From: Apium graveolens
Lineage: Eukaryota; Streptophyta; Magnoliopsida; Apiales; Apiaceae
NCBI RefSeq assembly: GCF_009905375.1
Contig: NC_133652.1
Location: forward strand, 23,985,339 to 24,049,338
DNA length: 64,000 nt
Reading direction: 5' to 3'
Below, piece after piece: positions 1 through 9,587 of this stretch. A program made the translations under genes and the position numbers. How positions within the stretch are numbered: the stretch's first letter is position 1; each line of letters starts with the position of its first letter. Below the pieces are notes generated by a model. It was not told where the DNA came from. It saw only the letters and a program-made list of their open reading frames with translations, and ran no database searches.

Positions 1-3000
1 TACTCGAATTTTCTACTACTCGGTTATATTCGGCTCAGATTCGAAAGAATTTCAAATACTTTGATCATATTCGACTCGAGTTCGATTAATAATATTCGTT
101 TATTATACGATTCGATTCGAAAAGGTATCGAACTATTCGAACTACTTGCTCGGATCCGATCACTTTTGATCGTTTTGATACTAGCTTGATTCCCAAACAA
201 TAAATTACAAAATTTAAAAAGTTTACATGATGTTAAATTATATTTGAATAAATTTCAGTAATAAATTTACATTTACATGGTTATAAATCCTACACAAAAA
301 TTGGTTGATGAAAATTAAAATCAAATGGTAGCTCCAGGCTAGAGACTTGTGTTCTTGTAATTCTTTTAACTTGTAGTCTGAAGAATGCACCCATCAGATC
401 TTCCCCGATTTTAAATCCCATAGACTATCACCTGAAAAAGAATAATTGCATTAGATTTTTATTTTTAGAAAAAAAGATCAACTAAAAGATAAAATATAAT
501 CTCTTTTAATGGTGAAAAAGCATACTCACAATGTCCTCTCACTTTTCCTTAAACCGTGCAACAAGCTATTTAGCCAGAATGTAGTTAACTTGTACCTAAA
601 AAACTTATAAACCTAATATTACTTTATATGGGACATTGATAAGAATTACAAGAAGGAAAATAAAAGTAAGAAGAGTACTTATATGAGTCAATCAACGAAG
701 CTATAATCTGTTTTGTTGAAGCTGTGTGACCTTTACTACTTCACTGGTACAGAAAGCTAATATGTTGGGGCCGACAACTTAACACTCATAACTCTAACTC
801 ATCATACTATATTACATACATTGAAAATTCAAATTCTAACAATACAAAAATTAAAGTACAAAAGCAGAGCTATCCAAAACTACACACATTAACAAAACAA
901 AATACCACCAAAATTATCAGTACCAAAAAATAACAAAAAATCCAATCATCATAAATAATGTGCAGGTCTTAAATAAGAACATAAAAACCAGGTCTTAAAT
1001 ACAGTACCATAAAACCATCAGTATACCAAACCAAATATGAAAGTAGGTCTTAAATAAGAACATAAAAACCAGGGTCTGAAAATTAATATAAATCAAAGTC
1101 TGAAATTCAAATTTCTTGACTCCTGCATTCTTCGATTTTAATCCAACAACGAGGAGCTGGAGTAGCCGGATGAATCAGTTAGGTCACCTTCTTCATCAAA
1201 CTGCGATAAACACACCATTATAATGTAATGCATCAGTAAGTATATACGTATATGAGTTAGATATTGCTCAATATGCAGATATCATACCATTGTACTAGGA
1301 GCAGAATTTGAGATTTTGTATTCAGCTCTAAGCCAATCAGAAGTGCAAATCAAGGCCTCAACAGTATTAGGTTTCAAAGAACTCCTGTATTGATCCAGTA
1401 CGCGACCACCTGCACTAAATTTAGATTCAGATGCGACAGTAGTGATATGAACATAAAGAATGTCTTTAGCCATCTCCGCCAACACTCTAAATTTTAGAAT
1501 ATTACTCTTCCACCATTGCAGAGCATCAAATGACTCCCTTGCAGATCATATATATCTTCCCTCCTCAAGATACACATCAATATCAGATTTTAAGGGAGAT
1601 ACATGATCAATTCCTTGAGCCCATGAGTTAAATTCTGCAATATTTTTAGTCATGTTTAGACCTCCAGTCAGCTGCACCGCAGAAGCAACGCAACTCGTTG
1701 CCGGAAGAGAACCACTAGACTGCCCTTTGCAATGATTTGCAGCATAGTGAGTATACAATTCGTGCAAGGTCTTGACAACTAAATCAGCATTTCTTTTTGC
1801 TTCTACATCAATCAAATATATTTTAGGGAAACATAAATGAATCAAATACATCTTGTATCGCAGATCAAGCACAGATGCAATAGCCATCAACAAATTATAT
1901 TCTGACCAGTACTTGTCAAAATTGACCTTCATTTTCATAGCCATATTTCTCATAAATTCAGAATCATCAACACAAGTTGAGAGTAACAACTCTTTAATTT
2001 TCCAAATCTCTGGAAGAAAAATGTTTGAGGTAGGATACTCATAACCTGAAAAAATAGTGGTTGCCTCATGAAAGACTTCTAAAAAACGAATCACTTTCAC
2101 TATTTTTTCCCAATCATCTTCAGAAGGCATAGAATGAAATAAAGGATCCCTGTCATGATATCTTGGAAACACATATTTATATAACAAAGCTGAATCGAGC
2201 ATTGCATATGTTGAATTCTATCTTGTCGGGACATCTAACATAAGCTTCTTAACATTAGACAATTGGCACTGCCTAGCTATTTCATTAAACCTGTGCAGCC
2301 TACTCGGAGAACCTTTTAAATACTTCACACTATCTCTGACATTAGAAATTACATCCCCTATCATGCCTAATCCATCCTGTACCATCAAATTAAGTACGTG
2401 CGCACAACATCTAACATGAAAAATCTTTCCACCAAAATACAAATTACCTTTCAACGAAAACGAATCTTTCAAATGCCTAACTGCAGAATCATTACTAGAT
2501 GCATTATCCAAAGTAATATTTGATATTTTATTTTCAATCCCCCAAGCATTTAGGCATGAAAAAATTGCATCGCTGATCATAAGACCGGTATGAGGCGGTG
2601 GAATATGACAAAAGTTAATTACCCTTTTCTGTAGTTTCCAATTAGGATCAACATAATGAGCAGTGATTGTCATGTAGCCTACGGTTTGGTTTGAAGTCCA
2701 CAAATCAGATGTAAGGCTAATTTTTCTTATAACAGTAAAAAAAAGCCATTAATTTCTTTTTTTCAAGTGCATATATTTTTAGGCAATCGGCCCCAATTGT
2801 AACTCTTGACATAGGTTCAAACCTAAGGTTCAATCTCTTTGAATACATAACAAAGAAAGGGTGCTCAACCATTCTAAACGGGTACTCATGCACAATTATC
2901 ATTTTTGCCAAAATTTCCCTAACTTTTTCTTTGTCATATTTAAAAGAAGTCAGACTATTCAACTTTCCCTCTGGATCAACACTAGGAAAAGATAACACCT

Positions 3001-4152
3001 TCTGATTTGTCCAAGAAATTTTAGCCAATCTTATCATGCAAACATTTAAATGTCTAGCCAGGTGACTGGTTGAACCACTGGGTTGATGTGCCATATTCAT
3101 ATTGCAATGATTGCACTCAATTTTCACTTCAACATTTTCTAGTATAGTTTTGGTAAAATCAAGCCATACCTTTGAGGTTGGCCTTTTTTTTTCTAACTTT
3201 TTTTGCAATATATTGAACAACAAGAGATGTCGATCCAGTGGATTGATCGATGTCCCTTTTTCGAATTGTTTCATTGGCTATTGGAGCTTCCTGAGTGTGA
3301 AAACCAGAATGATTCTGGTTTTGGTTACCAGTACCTACATATAAACATTAAAATACATAAATCAGAAATGCAATCGCCATAAACAAACCAATACGAACTA
3401 CTAACATTAGAAAAATAAACTATAAAATAAACAATAATTACCATTTTCAATCGGAGATGATACAAAATCACTACTCATGTTAAACAGGGATGATTAGCTA
3501 AGCTTTTGAAATATCTTAATGGTTGTGTATAACTGAAGAGCAAACTAGAATGTATTGATAAACTAGGATTATAATCTTTATATAGGCATGTAATATTGAA
3601 TGAAAAAATAAATTAACAACTCGTACCTTTGGGATTGATTCGATTGAACAATCGACTGCCTTGATTCTTATATTTAAGCTCATTTTTTAAGCTAATTGAT
3701 TAATCTGATGGAAAGTAACTGTGGCGGTGATGAGATATGGCATATGGGTGATTTGTATCCCTCTAATTTTGATCAAGATTGAGTCAATTAAAAAGATTGT
3801 TGAGATAATTGATATCTGTATATTAATAATCAATTTTTTTAAAATCAAAATCCCTTGATTGACTATCTATTAACAGTTAGGTGAATAAATGAATATTATC
3901 TATTATATATTATATACATACATATATTCGAATCCGGTCGACCGAACCTGAACCGGGTATTCGAATTTAGACCGGGTATTCGAATAAAAATCTGAACAAA
4001 TAGTGATATGGTAATATTCGACTCGAAATGTATTCGAATAGTCAAACATGACTCGAACTCGTTCGAATTTTATACAAATACGGGTAAGATTCGGTTTTTG
4101 ACGAGTCGGATCCGGTTCGAATCCGGATTACTCGGATTCGTTTTCAGCCCTA
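1..4152 (-). mobile_element. hAT-superfamily DNA transposon, left end outside window
   Basis: The right terminus reads, on the minus strand, TAGGGCTGAAAACGAATCCG, a typical hAT terminal sequence, and ends at 4152. The next 8 bases (TGTATAAG, 4153-4160) are a good candidate target duplication, because the related unit near 31874 shows TGTATAAGGCC uninterrupted. Both ends are dense in short TCGAA/ATTCG repeats (1-180 and 3930-4140), as expected of hAT subterminal regions. The transposase lies between them on the minus strand. The left terminus is not seen, so the second target duplication cannot be tested. Non-coding parts: 1-1281 and 3479-4152. Confidence 0.85.
1282..3478 (-). pseudogene. hAT transposase (BED zinc finger, hAT dimerisation domain), broken
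   Basis: The product would be a cut-and-paste hAT transposase of the plant Ac/RICESLEEPER type. Reading the minus strand, a short first exon can be proposed at 3478-3442 (ATG, 37 nt). It is followed by a GT...AG intron (3441-3335), and the reading phase is kept across the junction. A BED-type finger (CNHC ... HLARHLNVC) lies at about 3190-3030. The catalytic-core region follows (ITLDNASSND near 2525; CCAHVLNLMVQ near 2390). The C-terminal dimerisation domain (SESKFSAGGRVLDQYRSSLK) is at 1485-1330. Breaks: a frameshift in an A-run near 3184-3194, another near 2735-2745, an in-frame TAG at about 2220 where the family has Trp, and an in-frame TGA at 1546-1548. The element is therefore non-autonomous. 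Exon 1 is inferred. Confidence 0.85.
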
Positions 4153-4775
4153 TGTATAAGGCCATTTATAGCATAGTGTTATGACTGTGATTCCTGGTCA
4201 TTCTAATAAATTTATGGCTAGGGTTAACATTATTTATATGGAATCTCTTCAAAGCTGCCTTATGTGTCTTTCCTTTTTGATCATTCAACGAAAGCTTGTG
4301 AGGATGTATTGAAATTGGTTCCTTGTATATACGATTCTGCAAGACAAGGAAAAGGATATATTCAAGTGGAAGAAAGAATATTTCTATGATACAGATGATA
4401 GTAGCCACGAGGGGAGTTCAGGTTTCTGAGCCACATGGTGAAGCAAAAGGCAAGCTTGTGGCTGATGAAGGGGAGAGTTGTGATGGTACCCATTCTAGAA
4501 TGGTGGTTACTGGCCTGCGAGCTAAACTTGAACAGTACTTCCAGCGGAAGTACATTCGCAAGGAAAGAAAGAGGTCAATATTGGAACAGGAACCTGGAAA
4601 GGGTGAAGAAGAAGTAGTTAGAGGTGGTCCTCCTGCTCAAGATATCGATTTAAGGGGTGTTCTAGTTATTAATATACATGTTTTTGATGATTTGCTTCCA
4701 GACAAATAACCGAGAATAAATCATTGTTCCATCTGAGACAATGCAGTTTGATTATACAGATTGGATGCATAGAGT
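4153..4775 (+). repeat. Three-copy unclassified unit, copy A
   Basis: This 0.62-kb sequence recurs at 31874-32497 (copy C) and, split by a copia element, at 49388-49449 plus 57783-58339 (copy B). In all three it is followed by the same LTR-like segment starting TGTTAGGATT (TGTTAGAATT in copy C). No terminal inverted repeats or polypurine tract were seen at its edges. It holds a plus-strand ORF (4323-4709), best preserved here. I do not recognise the family. It may be a captured host gene fragment or the 3' part of an unrecognised element. Confidence 0.7.
4323..4709 (+). CDS. Hypothetical 128-aa ORF of the three-copy unit
   Basis: I do not recognise this protein. It has a basic middle (KLEQYFQRKYIRKERKRS) followed by an acidic stretch (EQEPGKGEEE), with no transmembrane segment or signal peptide. 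The ORF is open only in this copy. In copy C it is cut by TAG at about 32264 and again near 32308. In copy B the 5' part is closed by a TAA near 57938, and only an internal Met at 57951 keeps it open. Decay in two of three copies argues against a maintained function. It could be an exon of a captured host gene. Overlapping minus-strand frames are also open but show no features. Confidence 0.3.
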   Translation: MYIRFCKTRKRIYSSGRKNISMIQMIVATRGVQVSEPHGEAKGKLVADEGESCDGTHSRMVVTGLRAKLEQYFQRKYIRKERKRSILEQEPGKGEEEVVRGGPPAQDIDLRGVLVINIHVFDDLLPDK

Positions 4776-5669
4776 TGTTAGGATTATTAGGAGATTATGT
4801 ATTCTAGTTTGACTGGGTTTCATTCTACTAACTTTGCCCAAACAAACGCTATCTGATAAACCTATTTGAACTATTCAAACTCTATCTTCTATAAAAGTTT
4901 ATCTCTTTAAAACAAACTAACGAATTATATTCAAAGAATCATTCAAATGGTTTTCAAACAACTTTGCTAAACATACTTATCCTTATCCCTAGTTCGAAAA
5001 ACAAAACTGTTAGATTTCTGACTATATATATACAACTCATGTTTCAGATTGAGAACTAATGCTTACACGCTTTATCTTTATTCTTTCTGAAAAATCGATT
5101 TTTCATAAAACAAGAATGATATCATTCTTGTTTTACACATATTGAATACCCAGTAGAACAAGTTTTATAGTTTGAGTTGTAATTTCATATTCATTTGATT
5201 GTACGTGTATTCATATCAACTTGTGCCGGGTGGCAAGGTTTTGATTTCAGAGGATTAGCCAAGGTAGCCAGGGGGCTAGGTGGTAGCAGTAGTGCTAGGT
5301 AGCAAGTGTGCTAAGGGAAAAGGGTTCTTTCGTGGCTATCCGTTTGAAATCAAGAAAAGATTGTAAGTTCTTTTATTGAAGTTGATATAATATATTCTCT
5401 ATGCTAGGTGGCATGGGGACTTAGATGTAGGGCATAGACTAGGAGTAGGGGTCGAACCAAGTGAAAACGTCTTGGTGTTTTGCATTGTTTAATTTTTTTA
5501 TTACTACAATTATATTTCAGTAATTTATATTCTGCAAATTAATTGAGACTGTCTCATAGTCTCATAGGCTGTCTCGTTCTTAAAGGGTCTCTCACATTTA
5601 CAAAAGAGATTGTCCTATTTGTCTTAACAATTAGAATATGGGATATATAGATTGTGCCTTTGAATTAAC
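4776..5669 (+). repeat. Copia LTR-like segment (solo LTR), copy A
   Basis: Starts TGTTAGGATTATTAGG and ends near CCTTTGAATT. The last 350 bp closely match the 5' LTR of the truncated SIRE-like element at 18204-19064: ATACATTCTCTATGCTA-type sequence, GACTTAGATGTAGG, ATAGACTAGG, GAACCAAGTGAAAA, and several GAGACTGTCTCAT-like boxes. No PBS or internal domain follows, so this looks like a solo LTR. Clear 5-bp target duplications were not found. The same segment is present at 32498-33392 and 58340-59234. Confidence 0.65.
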
Positions 5670-6246
5670 TAGCACTACAACAAAATAGGCCAATTACGAT
5701 GGCCAACTTACGACGGAAAAAAATACGCGCCCAACTTACGACGCAAAAAACTAAAACGTCATAATTATTTACGATGAAACCCAAAATCATCATAAGTAAT
5801 GTATTTTATTAATAAAATTATGCACGACATGATTAAACAAAAATGAAAATTATTTGAAGTTGCGACGATTTAAACATTTCGTCGTAAGTTAATTATTTTT
5901 ATTAAAATTTTAAACTGAAATTGAATAAAAAATATTTTATCTAAATTTACAATGAAATATTTGTGACGGAAAATATTGGAACATCCAATTTATGACGAAA
6001 ATTAAAATTCGTCGTAAATTATTAAAGAGGGAAAGTTAACTTTTTCCCCAAAATTTTGGTGGTAAATTTGACCTTTCTCAAATTTTTTGCAGATAATAAT
6101 TTATGACGGAAACCGTCGTAAATTAGCACATGATTTTTGATAATTTCAATTTTTAAAAAAATATTATTTCATGATCCAACCATATTAATGTTAGTATTTA
6201 TTTGTTTGGGTGACATTTTAAGAATTTCAAAAAATTAAATATTTTG

Positions 6247-7865
6247 ATAAAATAATTTAATATGAAACATTGATTATATTACTAATATATATATACTGTC
6301 ATCCATACGGTTGTATCGTTGAAAAATATTTTTAAAATAATCGAAACATAAATTCAGAACTAAACACTAGTTAGTTGTACTAGTCAAACTGATGCTTGAC
6401 TGTTAAAATGACAAACCAAATAAATTTATTTTGATATGAAATTTTGGTTATATCACTAATATATATATATATATATATCTATTGACATCCATACTGTTGG
6501 ATCCTTGAAAAATATTTTTAAAATAATCGAAACGCCAATTTAGGATTCAACACGAGTTAGCTGTACTTGTCAAACTGATACTTGACTGTTAAAATGTCAA
6601 ACCATATAAAATTATTTTGATATGAAATTTTGGTTATATCACTAATACATATATCTATTGACATCCATACGGTTGGATCGTTGAAACATATTTTTAAAAT
6701 AATCGAAACCCTAATTTAGGATTCAACACTAGTTAGCTGTACTAGTCAAACTAATGCTTGACTATTAAAATCTCAAACCAAATAAAATTATTTTGATATG
6801 AAATTTTGTTTATATCACTAATACATATATCTATTTAAATCCATATGGTTGGGTCATTGAAAAATATTTTTAAAATAATCGAAACGCCGATTTAGGATTA
6901 AACACTATTTAGTTGTACTAGTCAAACTAATACTTGACTGTTAAAATGGAAAACCAAATAAAATTATTTTGAAATTAAATTTTGTTTATATCACTAATAT
7001 ATATGTCTATTGTCATCCATACCGCTGGATCGTTGAAAAATATTTTTAAAATAATCGAAACACCAATTCAGGATTAAACACTAGTTAGTTGTACTAGCCA
7101 AACTAATGCTTGACTGTTAAAATGACAAACCAAATAAAATTTCTTTGATATGAAATTTTGGTTATATCACTAATATATATCTATTTAAATCCATACGGTT
7201 GGATCGTTGAAAAATATTTTTAAAATAATCGAAACACCAATTCGGGATTAAACACTAGTTGGTTGTACTAGTCAAACTGATGCTTCACTATTAAAATGGC
7301 AAACAAAATAAAATTATTTTGATATGAAATTTTGATTATATCACTAATATATATATATATATATATATTTAAATCCATACAGTTTGATCGTTGAAAAATA
7401 TTTTTAAAAATATGAAAACACTAATTCAGAATTAAATACTAGTTAGTTGTACTGGTCAAAATGATACTTGACTGTTAAAATGGCAAACTAAATAAAATTA
7501 TTTTGATATGAAATTTTGGTTATATCACTAATATATATATCTATTTAAATTCATACGGTTGGATCGTTGAAAAATATTTTTAAAATAATCGAAACGCCGA
7601 TTCAGGATTAAACACTAGTTAGCTTAGTTAGCTGTACTAGTCAAACTGATGCTTGATTGTTAAAATGGCAAATCAAATAAAATTATTTTGAAATTAAATT
7701 TTGTTTATATCACTAATATATATATATATATTGTCATCCATGCGGTTGAATCGTTGAAAAATATTTTTAAAATAATTGAATCACGAATTCAGGATTAAGC
7801 ACTAGTTAGTTGTATTAGTCAAATTGATGCTTAACTGTTAAAATGGTAAACCAAATACTAGTTAG
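6247..7865 (+). repeat. Nine-unit tandem repeat, about 175-190 bp per unit
   Basis: Each unit contains a TTGAAAAATATTTTTAAAAT core (near 6314, 6504, 6681, 6857, 7034, 7208, 7390, 7567 and 7754), then ACACTAGTTAG, then TGTACTAGTCAAACTGATGC and GACTGTTAAAATG. A variable (AT)n run and a CATCCATACGGTTGGATCG box follow. Units differ by substitutions and by AT-run length. The array lies inside the CACTA element and is present with the same nine units in copy B, so it predates the duplication. Confidence 0.9.
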
Positions 7866-8078
7866 ATGACTAGTACAAAATTATTTTATACTAATCAATT
7901 CAGGATAAAACACTAGTTAACTGTAAAAAATAACATATTTTTTTTAATGTTACACTCCTACTAAAATAACTAAATATATAATAAAATATAATAAAATATA
8001 TATTATATATATATTTAAATGTTTTTTTTATTGAAGACATGAAAGAAAATATTTAAATAATTCATAAACTAGTAATAC

Positions 8079-8149
8079 TTGTTTTTATCTATTTTACAAG
8101 CTGATTTAGCTCATCAATAAAATTCCCCTTTTATGTCAAAAAAAAAATT
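8079..8149 (+). mobile_element. Severely 5'-truncated LINE tail
   Basis: About 70 bp that match the last codons of ORF2 and the 3' UTR of the full LINE at 13630-13692, including GCTGATTTAGCTCATCAATA and an A-tail. It is also present in CACTA copy B (61659-61731). It is therefore an older insertion of the same LINE family, about 90 bp upstream of the younger full-length copy. No clear target duplication was seen. Confidence 0.8.
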
Positions 8150-8226
8150 GTGAAAATTTATTTTGTAGCTTGTTAGATTATTTTGTTAGTATATTTATTA
8201 AGTTAGCCAACATGATGCAGAGAAGT

Positions 8227-8240
8227 AAATAAACAAACAC
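8227..8240 (+). repeat. Target-site duplication of the LINE (left copy)
   Basis: AAATAAACAAACAC occurs here and again at 13690-13703 after the poly(A) tail. The A residues next to the tail make the exact length ambiguous (12-14 bp). In CACTA copy B the sequence occurs once (near 61809-61822) and runs straight into ACGGTTGC, which is the empty site. Confidence 0.9.
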
Positions 8241-8358
8241 AATTCAATTTAAGTCTCATCTTATGATGAGTTTTGTCTGTCTCATCAATTGGTGAGTGTC
8301 CTCTTATCGGAAATCTAGTTTTTTTTCCTAAAAGTTTGTTGTTTTTTGGTCTGTTTTC

Positions 8359-9587
8359 ATGGCGAGTTCTTCAAGAAATGATAATCTCGAGGAGGCATAT
8401 GCAAATCTCTCTTTGAATACGGATGATGAAGATGGTCTTATCTTGGAGGATATCCCTGATGTTACTGGTATTGAAGGATTGGATAGATGCTTGGTGGGAT
8501 GTTTTTTAACAAATAAGAAGGTGAATTTTATGGCCATGCAGGATACATTATCGTCGATATGGAGACCAGTTAAGGGGGTGTTTATGGAGGAAACTAATCG
8601 AATGAACTTGTTCTTATTTAAATTCTTTCATGAGCGCGATATGCAAAGGGTGTTGGACGATGGCCCGTGGACTTTTAATCAACAAGTTCTGTTGGTTAAA
8701 AAGTTTAATGCGGATGAGCAGATAAAGGATATTAAGTTATCGGAATTATATATATGGATGCAGGTGTACGATGTACCTGTTGGTTTCAAGTCTGAGTTCA
8801 TATTGAAATCTATAGGTAATTTTGTGGGGAGATTTTTGGAAGCAGATACAAAGAATTTTCAAGGTATGTGCAGGAATTACTTGAGAATCAGAGTAGCCAT
8901 TGATGTGCATCGCCCATTGAAGAGTCAGATGCGTCTCAAGAGGGCGGGGGGGGGGGGGAATGGATGGGGATTCAGTTCAAGTATGAACGATTACCATCCT
9001 TTTGTTTTTTCTGCGGGAGGATAGGGCACACAGAGAAGTTCTGTGAGGACATGTTTGATAGTCCACATGGCAATGAAATGAGGAAATATAATAGTTCTCT
9101 ACGGGCACCATTAAGAAGTCAAAGCTTAAGCAAAGAAAACCAATGGATTAGAGGGGCGGACGGTGCAGTGTTGTTTCCGATGAAGTCTAACGATAAGGAG
9201 AGAGAAAGTGGAGGAACAGAGTCACACAGTACGGAGGATACCGTTAATTACGCTAAGGAGCAACATGATCCCAGAAAATCAGGGGTTGCAAAACTAACGG
9301 GCGAAATTGGAGGAAGGGATCAATCTAATATGATTGTAATAGTGGAGCCAAAAAGTTCATTAAATTTGAATGAGAGGCGGGAAGCAGATAATGTAGATTT
9401 GGATCCAGATAGGCTTGCTTTAACTGATCCAAAAAGATGTAGAATAAACAACCCAATAATATTGAGGCCCAATAACAATCTGAATATTGAGGATGATGAC
9501 ATGGGGGAGAACCAAACAGAAGAAACACAGGATCCAAAAAACTTGTTAACGGCGGGTGCTGCAAGGCAGGCCCGCCATGCATTATGA
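8359..9587 (+). pseudogene. LINE ORF1: DUF4283/zinc-knuckle RNA-binding protein, frameshifted
   Basis: ORF1 proteins of plant L1 LINEs bind element RNA and form the ribonucleoprotein. The first frame (8359 to about 8950) encodes the DUF4283 domain, with FLFKFFHERDMQRVLDDGPW at about residues 80-105 and LLVKKFN after it. The second frame (about 8960-9587) continues with a CCHC knuckle (CFFCGRIGHTEKFC) and a polar C-terminal tail. The frame changes inside an uninterrupted run of G at about 8945-8957, a likely slippage indel or sequencing error. The ATG at 8359 fits the start of the DUF4283 region. The final codons overlap the ORF2 start (ATGA at 9584-9587). Confidence 0.88.

Noticed and set aside
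4166..4408. Minus-strand 80-aa frame shared by copies A and C
   Set aside because: It overlaps the plus-strand frame, has no recognisable features, and is shared only because the DNA is repeated.
6247..7865. CRISPR-like array
   Set aside because: Units are contiguous tandem repeats with no unique spacers, inside a plant transposon.
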